From: Rhodococcus sp. ABRD24
GTDB lineage: Bacteria; Actinomycetota; Actinomycetes; Mycobacteriales; Mycobacteriaceae
DNA length: 64,000 nucleotides
Assembly (NCBI RefSeq): GCF_004328705.1
Contig: NZ_CP035319.1
Span: 930,001-994,000 of the forward strand
Reading direction: 5' to 3'
In this document: positions 45,221-53,292 of the stretch, piece by piece
Position numbering within the stretch: the first letter of the stretch is position 1
Layout: each line of letters begins with the position of its first letter
Translations under genes and position numbers: made by a program
Notes under the pieces: model-generated
What the model was told of the DNA's origin: nothing
The model's database searches: none
The model's input: the letters and a program-made list of their open reading frames with translations, nothing else

Positions 45221-46630
45221 ATGAGCGATCTGCCCTTTGGCTTCTCCAGTTCCGACGACGACCCGGACCGCAAGAAGGACTCCTCGGGCGGTGGTCAGGG
45301 CGGCTCGGGAGGCCAGCCGTTCGGTTTCGATCCGAGTGCCTTCGGGGTCGGTGGCGCAGGCGCGGGCGGCTTCGATCCGGCCGCGCTCGGCCAGATGCTG
45401 TCCCAGTTCGGCCAGATGCTCAGCGGCATGGGCAGCGCGATGGGCACCGGCGGACAGTCCGGCCCCGTCAACTACGAGATCGCCAAGAATCTGGCACGCC
45501 AGCAGATCGGCTCCGTCTCCCCCATCACCGAGGGCACGGCGTCGGCGATCGCCGACGCCGCACGGCTCGCGGAACTCTGGCTGGACGGATCGACGACGCT
45601 GCCGGCCGGTGCCACCAGGACGCTCGCGTGGACGGCCGACGACTGGCTCGACGGCACCCTCGACACGTGGAAGCGTCTCTGCGACCCCGTAGCCGAACAG
45701 GTCGCCGGCATGTGGGTGCAGGGTCTGCCCGAGGAGGCCCGCAACATGATGGGCCCGATGGCGGGGATGCTCAACCAGATGGGCGGGCTCACGTTCGGTT
45801 CCCAGCTGGGACAGGCGCTCGGCCAGCTCTCGAAGGAGGTGCTGACCTCCACCGATATCGGACTGCCGCTGGGACCTGTCGGTACCGCCGCGCTACTGCC
45901 CGCGGCAATCGAAGCGTTCGCCGAAGGTCTCGAGCAGCCACATCGCGAGGTGCTCGTGTTCATCTCCGCTCGCGAGGCCGCCTACCAGCGCCTGTACAAC
46001 CACGTGCCGTGGCTGCGGCAGCGTCTCCTTGCAACTGTCGAGGACTACGCACGGGGCATCCGGATGGACTTCTCCGCCATCGAGGAGGCTGCGCGGGGAA
46101 TCGATCCCTCGGCGCTGACCGATCCGTCACAGATGGAGAAGATCCTGCAGCAAGGCACGTTCGAGCCACAGACGACACCCGAGCAGAAGCAGGCTCTCGA
46201 GCGCCTCGAGACGATGCTTGCCCTCGTCGAGGGCTGGGTGGAGACGGTCGTCTCCGACGCGCTCGGCGAGCGGCTCCCGGGCACGGCGGCGCTCACCGAG
46301 ACCCTGCGACGGCGCCGCGCGGCCGGGGGACCCGCCGAGCAGACGTTCGCCACGCTCGTCGGCCTCGAACTGCGTCCGCGCAAGGTTCGAGAGGCGGCGC
46401 AGCTATGGCGTCGACTCACCGACGACGCCGGCGCCGATGCCCGTGACGGCGTGTGGGCGCACCCCGACCTGCTGCCCGACTCGTCCGACCTCGACAACCC
46501 GACGGCGTTCGTCGACCGCGTGCTCGGCGGCGACACCGAGACGTTCCACGATCCGATCGCGCAGCTCGAGCAGACCGAGGCCAACGAGCGTGAGCAGAAA
46601 GGCCGTGACGCCGGCGAGGGCGACGCCTAA
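45221..46630 (+). CDS. Zinc-metalloprotease-like protein (DUF2342 / F420-associated family, Rv3195-like)
   Basis: 469 residues. A Gly-rich low-complexity N terminus (residues 20-60) precedes a largely helical domain with VNYEIAKNLARQQIGS and WTADDWLDGTLDTWKRL. The stretch at 248-264 reads ISAREAAYQRLYNHVPW, where metal-dependent relatives show a His-containing ExxH-type motif; here it is RExxY, so zinc binding at this spot is doubtful. The gene is divergent from the Lon-like protease and its stop overlaps the stop of the convergent metallopeptidase by four bases. Confidence 0.8.
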   Translation: MSDLPFGFSSSDDDPDRKKDSSGGGQGGSGGQPFGFDPSAFGVGGAGAGGFDPAALGQMLSQFGQMLSGMGSAMGTGGQSGPVNYEIAKNLARQQIGSVSPITEGTASAIADAARLAELWLDGSTTLPAGATRTLAWTADDWLDGTLDTWKRLCDPVAEQVAGMWVQGLPEEARNMMGPMAGMLNQMGGLTFGSQLGQALGQLSKEVLTSTDIGLPLGPVGTAALLPAAIEAFAEGLEQPHREVLVFISAREAAYQRLYNHVPWLRQRLLATVEDYARGIRMDFSAIEEAARGIDPSALTDPSQMEKILQQGTFEPQTTPEQKQALERLETMLALVEGWVETVVSDALGERLPGTAALTETLRRRRAAGGPAEQTFATLVGLELRPRKVREAAQLWRRLTDDAGADARDGVWAHPDLLPDSSDLDNPTAFVDRVLGGDTETFHDPIAQLEQTEANEREQKGRDAGEGDA

Positions 46631-47223
46631 GCCGAGGTGTTCTCGACGTCGTCGACGGCCTTCTCCAGATCGTCGACGACGTCGCACAAGTCCGGTCGGC
46701 GGGTCACCGTGGCGTACGCCTCGAGGTAGCCGATGGCGCGTTCGGTTTTCGGATAGCGCCGCACCTCACGCCAGAAGAACTCGTTGTGGCCACCCGGCAC
46801 ATACAGGTGCGCCAGCTCGTGGACCAGCACGTAATCCAGGACGTATTCCGGCACCGTTCGCAGGAGCTCGCTGACCCGGATCGTGCCGTCGACTGGTGTA
46901 CAGGACGCCCACCGCGTCCGCATCGATGGCACCCACCGGACCGAGACCGGGGCCGCCGCGCCGCCGAGCCACCGGCTCGAGAGCCGCGCCGACCGCTCAC
47001 CGAGTTCGACATCGCCCCGTTCGGCCCGCGCCTCTGCCCGGCGGTCGGCCCGCTCGAGCTTCCCGATCATCTCCGCGACCAAGTCGGCCTCTGCCTTCTT
47101 CGACAGGCCGGTCGGCATCAGCACGACCACCTTGTCGCCCTCCCGGCGCGCGCTGATGGTGCGCCGACGCCGGGCGCTGCGGCGGATCTCCACCTCGGGG
47201 CCGATTGCACTGTCGGTCGTCAC
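46627..47223 (-). CDS. YgjP/SprT-like zinc metallopeptidase (Rv3196 region)
   Basis: 198 residues. The zinc site is LDYVLVHELAHLYVPGGHNEFFW (HExxH plus a downstream His), typical of the YgjP/DUF45 family. The segment WASCTPVDGTIRVSELLRTVP precedes it. Function is unknown. GTG 47223 is the start; the gene converges with the zinc-protease-like gene, sharing CTAA at the stops. Confidence 0.86.
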   Translation of the reverse strand: MTTDSAIGPEVEIRRSARRRRTISARREGDKVVVLMPTGLSKKAEADLVAEMIGKLERADRRAEARAERGDVELGERSARLSSRWLGGAAAPVSVRWVPSMRTRWASCTPVDGTIRVSELLRTVPEYVLDYVLVHELAHLYVPGGHNEFFWREVRRYPKTERAIGYLEAYATVTRRPDLCDVVDDLEKAVDDVENTSA

Positions 47224-47380
47224 GGGGTGACACGCTAGCGGGCCGCCCCGACACCGGATCGGCGCGGATTTCGCGCGAGTCGTCCGCGCCGGAAGAATCC
47301 CACGTCACAGCGGGTTCTGCCCTGTGGACAACCCGCCTCGTGCGGCCAGCCGGCGAGCTCGGGGATGCGATCGTCGTGCC

Positions 47381-48271
47381 ATGACACCTGTGCCGACCCG
47401 AACGAACCGCCCCCAACTGGATCCACGGCTGCCGATCGTGGTCCGGCCCAGCGGCCGCATCCAGATCGGCTGGGACCCCGAGACCGCGCTGATCCTCACC
47501 CCGCCCGACACGGTTGAGCCCGCTGACCTCGTCACCGTCCTACGGATGCTCGACGGTCAGCACTCCCGGCCCCGCGTGGTGTGGGCCGCGGTCGATCACG
47601 GAATCACGCCCACCGACATGTCGACGCTGCTCAGTGAGCTCGAAGAGACCGGACTGCTCCGGTCGACCCCGGCACGACCGGACACCGCCACACCGATCCG
47701 GATCCACGGCCGCGGCCCGCTGTCGGACGCCATCACCGATGGGCTTGTCGGCAGCGCGGCGCGGGTGAGCAGGTCCACGAGTTACACCGCCGACGCCGAC
47801 GTCACACGGTGGGATTGCGTGTGTGTGGTGCTGGCAGACGACCTCGTCCCCGATCCACGTCTCGTCATGGCACTCGTCGAGGCCGGAATCCCACACCTGC
47901 AGGTCCGACTGCGTGACGGCCGCGGCATCGTCGGCCCGCTGGTCCTGCCGGGCCGTACCAGCTGCTTGCGGTGCGCCGATCTGACCCGCTGCGCAGCCGA
48001 TGAGGAGTGGCCGCACGTCGCGGCGCAGCTGCTCGGCAGCGTCGGTCACGCGAGCCCGGCGACGATACTGGCCACCGCCGCAGTGGCGCTCGGACAGCTC
48101 GAACTGGTGCTCTCCGGGGCGGCCTGGCCGGTCCCCGCGAGCCTGGACGCCACCCTGGAAATCGACCTCTGGCACCACCGTTTCGCGGTCCGGCACTGGA
48201 CGCGCAACCCCCGGTGTGGATGCTCCCGCTCGACTCTGAACTTGGACGAACCCCCAATTCGTCAGCCATGA
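47381..48271 (+). CDS. Orphan ThiF / cyclodehydratase-like protein
   Basis: 296 residues. The N-terminal half is small mixed alpha-beta (LPIVVRPSGRIQIGWDP, with an MLDGQHS segment typical of leader-peptide binding E1-like proteins). The middle holds a Rossmann-like segment (IRIHGRGPLSDAITDGL) and a Cys cluster (CLRCADLTRC, and at the end CGCSR) that could bind zinc. This resembles the ocin-ThiF part of TOMM peptide cyclodehydratases, but no YcaO partner, precursor peptide or ATP-binding E1 motif is evident. The stop lies seven bases before the ABC1 kinase start, so the two are probably cotranscribed. Confidence 0.72.
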   Translation: MTPVPTRTNRPQLDPRLPIVVRPSGRIQIGWDPETALILTPPDTVEPADLVTVLRMLDGQHSRPRVVWAAVDHGITPTDMSTLLSELEETGLLRSTPARPDTATPIRIHGRGPLSDAITDGLVGSAARVSRSTSYTADADVTRWDCVCVVLADDLVPDPRLVMALVEAGIPHLQVRLRDGRGIVGPLVLPGRTSCLRCADLTRCAADEEWPHVAAQLLGSVGHASPATILATAAVALGQLELVLSGAAWPVPASLDATLEIDLWHHRFAVRHWTRNPRCGCSRSTLNLDEPPIRQP

Positions 48272-48278
48272 TGGTCGG

Positions 48279-49640
48279 GTGCCCGAAATCCCCCGCAGCA
48301 GCTCCGCCCGCACCGCCAAGCTCGCGAGCATTCCGCTGGGCATTGCCGGGCGAGCCGCGCTGGGCTTCGGAAGGAAGCTCGCTGGCGGCGACAAGGACGA
48401 GATCGACGCCCAGCTGACCGCGAAGGCTGCCGAACAGTTGTTCACCGTGCTCGGGGAGCTCAAGGGTGGCGCGATGAAGCTGGGCCAGGCCCTCAGCGTG
48501 ATGGAAGCCACGGTTCCCGAGGAGTTCGCCGAGCCGTACCGTGAGGCGCTGACCAAGCTACAAGCCGAAGCTCCCCCGCTGCCCGCGAAGGCCGTGCACC
48601 GTGTGCTCGATCAGCAGCTCGGCACCAAGTGGCGGCAGCGATTCGCCGAGTTCGACGACACACCCACCGCGTCGGCCAGCATCGGACAGGTGCACCGAGC
48701 GGTGTGGGCCGACGGCCGCGAGGTCGCGGTCAAGGTTCAGTACCCGGGCGCCGACGAGGCCCTGCGCGCCGACCTCAAGACGTTGTCGCGGTTCGCCGGA
48801 CTTTTCACCTCGGTGATGCCGGGCACCGACATCAAGCCGGTGCTCGACGAGCTCAGTGCGCGCACCGAGGAGGAGCTCGACTACCGGATCGAGGCCGAGA
48901 ACCAGCGCGCATTCGCTAAGGCGTTCGACGGCGACCCCAGGTTCGTGGTGCCACACGTCGTGGCGAGCGCACCGAAAGTCGTGGTCACCGAGTGGATGTC
49001 CGCGACCCCGCTGTCGGCGATCATCACCGGTGGAACCGTCGAACAACGCAACACTGCGGGCGCGCTGCTCGCGGAGTTCCACTTCGTCTCCCCCGCCCGC
49101 GTCGGCTTGCTGCACTGCGATCCGCACCCGGGGAACTTCATGCTGCACGACGACGGCCGCCTCGGGATCATCGACTTCGGCGCCACCGCACCGATGCCGA
49201 ACGGGCTGCCACCGGTGCTGGGCACGATGGTCCGGCTCTCGGTCAACGAGCAGTTCGACGAACTGACGGAGCTGTTGCGCGCCAACGGTTTCGTGCTGCC
49301 CGGTCGCACGGTTACCGATCAGGAGATCGCCGACTACCTGCGTCCGTTCACCGACCCGATCCGGACCGAGTCGTTCCATTTCACCCGCGCTTGGCTGCAG
49401 AAGGCCGCCGGCACCGCGACCGACCTGTCGAGCGCGCAGTTCCGGACGGCCCGGGCCCTCAACCTGCCGGCCGAGTACGTCATGATTTTTCGCGTGCTGC
49501 TCGGTTCCGTCGGCATCTGCGCGCAGCTCGACGCCTACGCGCCGTACATGGCGATCCTCACGAGGTGGCTCCCCGGTTTCTGCGAGCCCGACGAATCCGG
49601 TGCCGCCGGCGAGCTCCGCGAGAGTCTCGACGGCGTCTAG
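48279..49640 (+). CDS. ABC1/UbiB-family atypical kinase (Rv3197-like)
   Basis: 453 residues. GGAMKLGQALSVMEATVP is the KxGQ motif that replaces the normal glycine loop, TASASIGQVHRAVWADGREVAVKVQYPG carries the Ala-rich loop and ATP-site Lys, HCDPHPGNFML the catalytic Asp/Asn and LGIIDFGA the DFG-like motif. UbiB/Coq8-type ATPases support quinone or lipid metabolism. In mycobacteria the orthologue Rv3197 lies immediately beside whiB7 and has been linked to macrolide tolerance. Here the dapA-lysR-SOUL insertion separates them. GTG 48279. Confidence 0.9.
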   Translation: MPEIPRSSSARTAKLASIPLGIAGRAALGFGRKLAGGDKDEIDAQLTAKAAEQLFTVLGELKGGAMKLGQALSVMEATVPEEFAEPYREALTKLQAEAPPLPAKAVHRVLDQQLGTKWRQRFAEFDDTPTASASIGQVHRAVWADGREVAVKVQYPGADEALRADLKTLSRFAGLFTSVMPGTDIKPVLDELSARTEEELDYRIEAENQRAFAKAFDGDPRFVVPHVVASAPKVVVTEWMSATPLSAIITGGTVEQRNTAGALLAEFHFVSPARVGLLHCDPHPGNFMLHDDGRLGIIDFGATAPMPNGLPPVLGTMVRLSVNEQFDELTELLRANGFVLPGRTVTDQEIADYLRPFTDPIRTESFHFTRAWLQKAAGTATDLSSAQFRTARALNLPAEYVMIFRVLLGSVGICAQLDAYAPYMAILTRWLPGFCEPDESGAAGELRESLDGV

Positions 49641-49650
49641 TACGCCGGGT

Positions 49651-50550
49651 TCAGCGGTGGGTTGCCAGGGCTTTTCCAAGCTTGGCGAGGTCCTGCTCCT
49701 GCGATTCGAGGAGCGGCATGCGGACCGTCGCGTGCGGGATGATTCCCAGCTCAGCCAGGGCCGCCTTCGCCATGATGGCCCCCTGCGAGGTCCGCATCAG
49801 AGTCTCGGTCAAGTCACGCACGGATCCATCGATGGATCGGGCTGATTCGAGATCACCGCTGGCGACGGCCCGGATCAGGTCTGCGGTGCGGTCGGCGACG
49901 ATATTGCCCACGACGCTGACCACACCGCTGGCCCCGATCGCCAAGTAGGGCAGGTTGAGTTCGTCACTTCCGCAGTAGTAGGCCAGCGAGGTGTCGGCCA
50001 TGACGGTCGCGGCCTCGAAGAGGTCGCCCTTGGCATCCTTCACCGCCCGGATCCGCGGGTGCTGGGCGAGTTCGGTGAGAGTGTTCATCTCCAGCGAGAT
50101 GCCAGTCCGCGCGGGGACGTCGTAGAGCATCACAGGCAAGTCCGTGGCGTCGGCAATCGCCAGGCAGTGCGCGACGACTCCCGCCTGGGTCGGTCTGGAG
50201 TAGTACGGACACACGACGAGCAGTGCGTCGGCGCCAGCAGACTCGACCTGACCGGCCCGCTGGATGCTGCCGGCCGTGTCGTAGGTGCCGACACCCGCAA
50301 TCACCTTCGCCCGGCCCCGCACCTGCTGGGCCACCGCCGCGACCAGGTCGACCACCTCGTCTGCTGTCAGCGTCGATATCTCGCCGGTAGTGCCGCCCAC
50401 CACGATCCCATCGCACCCGGTCGCCAAGAGGTGTTCGACCAAGCTGGCAACCCCTTCAGAGCTGACTGATCCATCAGCTTCCATCGGGGTCACCATCGCG
50501 ACCAGGTTCGATCCGAACAACATCACCGCGGACTCACGACTACTTGTCAT
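49651..50550 (-). CDS. Dihydrodipicolinate synthase-family aldolase (DapA paralogue)
   Basis: 299 residues. GTTGE (in VVGGTTGEISTL), YYSRPTQAG and YDVPARTGI match the active site, and the Schiff-base Lys lies in RAVKDAKGDLFEA. It condenses pyruvate with an aldehyde; lysine synthesis (DapA) is one option, but a position next to a divergent LysR gene suggests a specialised aldolase of the same family. ATG 50550 has AGGA eight bases upstream. The gene converges with the ABC1 kinase, with ten bases between the stops. Confidence 0.88.
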   Translation of the reverse strand: MTSSRESAVMLFGSNLVAMVTPMEADGSVSSEGVASLVEHLLATGCDGIVVGGTTGEISTLTADEVVDLVAAVAQQVRGRAKVIAGVGTYDTAGSIQRAGQVESAGADALLVVCPYYSRPTQAGVVAHCLAIADATDLPVMLYDVPARTGISLEMNTLTELAQHPRIRAVKDAKGDLFEAATVMADTSLAYYCGSDELNLPYLAIGASGVVSVVGNIVADRTADLIRAVASGDLESARSIDGSVRDLTETLMRTSQGAIMAKAALAELGIIPHATVRMPLLESQEQDLAKLGKALATHR

Positions 50551-50623
50551 GAGTTCGATCCTGCCCACCCTGTTTACACCGGTCTAGCGATGCTTTCTTT
50601 CCAGTAATGCGTAGCCTGACTTC

Positions 50624-51526
50624 ATGATCGATGTCGGATCCCTGAACGCGCTGCGCTCGGTCGCTGTCCTCGGGACCATCGCGCGCGCAGCGGACGAACT
50701 CGGGTTCACTGCCTCAGCGGTCTCCCAGCAGATCAAGCGCCTCGAACGCCAGATAGGCGTCTCGTTGCTTGCTCCCGCTGGGCGCGGTGTCGTCCTCACC
50801 CCCGCCGGTCAGGCATTACTCGACGCAGCTCCCGAGGTCTTCCAGGCTCTGGAGCGCTGCGCCGAAGCAGCCCGATCCATCGCCGACGGCACACCTACCG
50901 GGGTCTTGCGAGTGGTCGCCTTCTCCACTGCAATCCGCGGACTATTGGCTCCACGCCTACCGCGGCTGGCAGTCGAATGCCCTGAACTGCACGTGCAGGT
51001 CACCGAACAAGACCCTGACCAAGCGCTCCATTCAGTCGCGGGGGGCACGGCAGACCTGGCGATCATCCACGACGCCGATGGGCTCCCGCCCCAGCTGCCG
51101 AGCGCGATCATCGACCGGCACGTCTACACCGATCTCGGCGACCTGGTGATGCATCGCTGCCACCCGCTCGCCACAGCCCGCGAACCGCTGACCAGCGCGC
51201 TGGTTGCCGGCCATGCATGGGTGACGAGTCCACCCGGCACGGTGTGTCACCAGTGGTTCCGGCGCCTGGTTTCGGACCGGCCTGGTGACCCCGACGTCCG
51301 CCACCTCGTCGACGACTTCGCGACCCAGCTGTCGCTTGTCGCGACCAGCGGTGTCATCGCCCTCGTCCCGCGCCTCGCGAGGCCACCCCTTGGCCACGAC
51401 CTTGTCGCCCGGCCCCTGCATCCACCGCCCATGCGTCAGGTTTCGGCTGCCTGGAGGCGCAGCGCCGACGCCAGCCCGGCGATCAGAGCGGTGGTCGCTG
51501 AACTCCTCCGCCCCGACGCCGGTTGA
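50624..51526 (+). CDS. LysR-type transcriptional regulator
   Basis: 300 residues. The N-terminal winged helix-turn-helix is GTIARAADELGFTASAVSQQIKRLERQIG, followed by an effector-binding domain in two lobes. Divergent transcription from the DapA paralogue with a 73-bp gap (50551-50623) is the classic LysR arrangement, so it likely controls that gene and itself. The gap holds the AT-rich segment ATGCTTTCTTTCCAGTAAT where a LysR box could lie. It is not close to the lysine-export ArgP/LysG type by any motif I can see. Confidence 0.9.
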   Translation: MIDVGSLNALRSVAVLGTIARAADELGFTASAVSQQIKRLERQIGVSLLAPAGRGVVLTPAGQALLDAAPEVFQALERCAEAARSIADGTPTGVLRVVAFSTAIRGLLAPRLPRLAVECPELHVQVTEQDPDQALHSVAGGTADLAIIHDADGLPPQLPSAIIDRHVYTDLGDLVMHRCHPLATAREPLTSALVAGHAWVTSPPGTVCHQWFRRLVSDRPGDPDVRHLVDDFATQLSLVATSGVIALVPRLARPPLGHDLVARPLHPPPMRQVSAAWRRSADASPAIRAVVAELLRPDAG

Positions 51527-51724
51527 ACAGGTTGGGCGCGATGAACCCACTCCACAGCAGGCCGACAACCACGTACGACGGCGAAACCGATTTGCACAAA
51601 ATGGTGTCGCTCGCGGTTAACGCGGGGCATCACACATCGCTGGTTTGACGGTGGCCGGACACGTAATGACCCCGGCGGGCCTACCGTGGAAGTTCGCGGC
51701 GAAGCAATCCGACAGGAGGCCGAG

Positions 51725-52306
51725 ATGCGGGTGACGACGATGGTGACTGAAGTGGCGAAGGGTGTTGGCTCGCTAGTAGGAATTCGCAACGGCACCGAAG
51801 AGCCTCGCTATGAAGTCCAGGAGCGGACTCGTGGCCTCGAGATCCGCCGGTACGGTCCGCGTATCGCTGCCGAGACCACCGCATCAGGAGATGAGGAGAG
51901 CGCCCGTAGCGCAGGATTCCGTCGGCTGGCCGGCTATATCTTCGGCGCCAATGCCAGCAAATCAGAGATTGCGATGACCGCGCCGGTATCCCAGGCAAGC
52001 GGTCCCGGGGACTCGTGGGTCGTCCGGTTCTACATGCCGTCGCGATGGACGATGGACACACTGCCCACCCCTCAGGACCAGAACGTGGAACTCGTCGAGG
52101 TCCGCGGCGAGATGGTGGCGGCGCTGCGTTTCACCGGCGACCGCAGTCACAAGGCGGTCGCTGTGCGTACCGCCGAACTTGTGCGCGCGCTCGAGAGCAC
52201 CGCGTGGGTACCGAACGGCGAACCCGTCGCCTGGTTCTACGATCCGCCATGGACCATCCCGTTCCTCCGTCGCAATGAGGTGGTGGTCCCGGTTGCGGCC
52301 CGCTGA
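51725..52306 (+). CDS. SOUL heme-binding-family protein
   Basis: 193 residues. PRYEVQERTRGLEIRRYGPRIAAE, the SxxGFRRLAGYIFGAN segment and IAMTAPVSQ are hallmarks of SOUL/HEBP proteins, and VAWFYDPPWTIPFLRRNEV forms the C terminus. Plant and animal relatives bind heme or tetrapyrroles; bacterial roles are unclear. ATG 51725 is chosen because GGAGG stands six bases in front. The gene converges with whiB7. It is part of the three-gene insertion between the ABC1 kinase and whiB7. Confidence 0.88.
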   Translation: MRVTTMVTEVAKGVGSLVGIRNGTEEPRYEVQERTRGLEIRRYGPRIAAETTASGDEESARSAGFRRLAGYIFGANASKSEIAMTAPVSQASGPGDSWVVRFYMPSRWTMDTLPTPQDQNVELVEVRGEMVAALRFTGDRSHKAVAVRTAELVRALESTAWVPNGEPVAWFYDPPWTIPFLRRNEVVVPVAAR

Positions 52307-52376
52307 CTGAGGTTGCGATCAGGACCGGTCTCAGGCCGCTGATGCTCCGGTCGATGCCCGCGAACGACTATCGGGC

Positions 52377-52411
52377 CCTGTGGGTATCCGCGTGGATCGG
52401 ATACCCACAGG
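52377..52411. terminator. Hairpin between SOUL gene and whiB7
   Basis: CCTGTGGGTATCCG pairs perfectly with CGGATACCCACAGG around CGTGGAT, 14 bp in all, 16 bp beyond the whiB7 stop. It serves both converging genes. Confidence 0.82.
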
Positions 52412-52427
52412 ACTCTGCCGTTGACTG

Positions 52428-52757
52428 TCAGGCGCAGACCAGGGTCTTCTCGGGCTTCGGACTCTTTCGTGGCCGACCTCGAGGTCGCTTGCGGGCGATC
52501 ACAACGCCCTGCTCGAAGATCTCACCCCCCCACACCCCCCACGGCTCGGCACGATCGAGCGCAGCGCTCAGACACCGGCTTCGGATGGGGCACTGCCCGC
52601 ACAAGGACTTGGCACGTTCCAGTTCGGCTGGCGTCTCGGCGAACCACAGGTCCGGATCGCCGGCCCGGCAGGGCAGCTCCCGGTGTACCGATCCGACTTC
52701 GAATCCGCTGGCCACGGTGCGGTTCTCGATCTGTACTCGGCATGTCACGGTAGACAC
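52428..52757 (-). CDS. whiB7: WhiB7 redox-sensing antibiotic-resistance regulator
   Basis: 109 residues. Four cysteines for a [4Fe-4S] cluster (Cys in ELPCRAGDPDLWF, CGQCPIRSRC), the turn GVWGGE, and the AT-hook RGRPRK near the C terminus that is specific to WhiB7. The protein binds AT-rich DNA upstream of -35 boxes with SigA and activates intrinsic drug-resistance genes when translation is blocked. GTG 52757 has AGAGGAGAAC upstream. The long leader (promoter at 53222, upstream ORF, attenuator) is described separately. uvrD2 lies upstream, as in M. tuberculosis. Confidence 0.95.
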   Translation of the reverse strand: MSTVTCRVQIENRTVASGFEVGSVHRELPCRAGDPDLWFAETPAELERAKSLCGQCPIRSRCLSAALDRAEPWGVWGGEIFEQGVVIARKRPRGRPRKSPKPEKTLVCA

Positions 52758-52844
52758 GTCGTTCTCCTCTGATTCGTTTCGCGGCTCGTGCCGGCTTTCG
52801 GTGGTCGTACGAACCGGGGCGAAGGCCTAGAGCTACGGAGCTCG

Positions 52845-52884
52845 AAACACAAAGGCCACGGTTCGCAATCGCGATCCGTGGCCT
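52845..52884 (-). terminator. Transcription attenuator in the whiB7 leader
   Basis: On the minus strand AGGCCACGG (52884-52876) pairs with CCGTGGCCT (52861-52853), with an inner TCGC/GCGA pair, followed by TTTGTGTTT. It lies between the upstream ORF and whiB7, so it can stop transcription unless ribosome stalling on the upstream ORF prevents it. Confidence 0.8.
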
Positions 52885-52905
52885 CGAGAGAAGGGCTGGA
52901 GTTGA

Positions 52906-53130
52906 CTACCGAATGACTACTCGGCGCCGGCTCCTGAACACGGATGCGGGGGGTGCTGCAGTTGCTACTGCTGCGCTACGCAGACGGATTGCATGCGGTG
53001 CTGTCGCTGCGATCCTCGCGGCGGCCGATGCGGCCGAGGTGCGGGAGGCGCGTGCGAATGCGGGCACAGCTGCAAGTGCCAATGCGGGCACAGCTGCAAG
53101 CGCCATTGCGGCATTCCAGTTCTTCATCAT
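52906..53130 (-). CDS. whiB7 upstream ORF (leader peptide)
   Basis: 74 codons from ATG 53130 (or ATG 53127), with an excellent ribosome binding site (AAGGGAGGTGGCG). It begins MMKNWNAAMALAAVPALALA and is extremely Ala-rich, with a duplicated LAAVPA segment, then Arg-rich near the end (FRSRRRVVIR). It ends 22 bases before the attenuator. In mycobacteria a leader ORF senses translation inhibition and controls readthrough of a terminator in front of whiB7; this layout fits that model. The longer frame to 53274 is excluded because the promoter lies at 53222-53259. Confidence 0.68.
   Translation of the reverse strand: MMKNWNAAMALAAVPALALAAVPAFARASRTSAASAAARIAATAPHAIRLRSAAVATAAPPASVFRSRRRVVIR
53057..53104 (-). 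repeat. 24-bp tandem duplication in the whiB7 leader ORF
   Basis: Two adjacent 24-base units (53057-53080 and 53081-53104) differ at a single base. In the leader ORF they encode repeated LAAVPA segments. A multiple-of-three length keeps the frame. Confidence 0.8.
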
Positions 53131-53221
53131 CGCCACCTCCCTTTCATCTCGTCGCGGACATCTACTCGGATCAACATCGAACCTGCGTCGCACACGGGTC
53201 ATCCCCATGGCATCGAAGTCC

Positions 53222-53259
53222 AGGCTATACAACCCAAACAGACCGCACAAGCTATTTTT
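53222..53259 (-). promoter_or_regulatory. whiB7 promoter with AT-rich WhiB7 box
   Basis: Minus strand: AAAAAT (53259-53254), three bases, TTGTGC (-35, 53250-53245), 17 bases, TAGCCT (-10, 53227-53222). WhiB7-activated promoters in mycobacteria have just this AT-rich run immediately upstream of -35, read by the AT-hook. The transcript would start near 53215, giving a leader of about 460 nt before whiB7. It lies in the 3' flank of uvrD2. Confidence 0.78.
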
Positions 53260-53292
53260 GACCTGCGCAATCACCGGGAATCGCGCATCACA

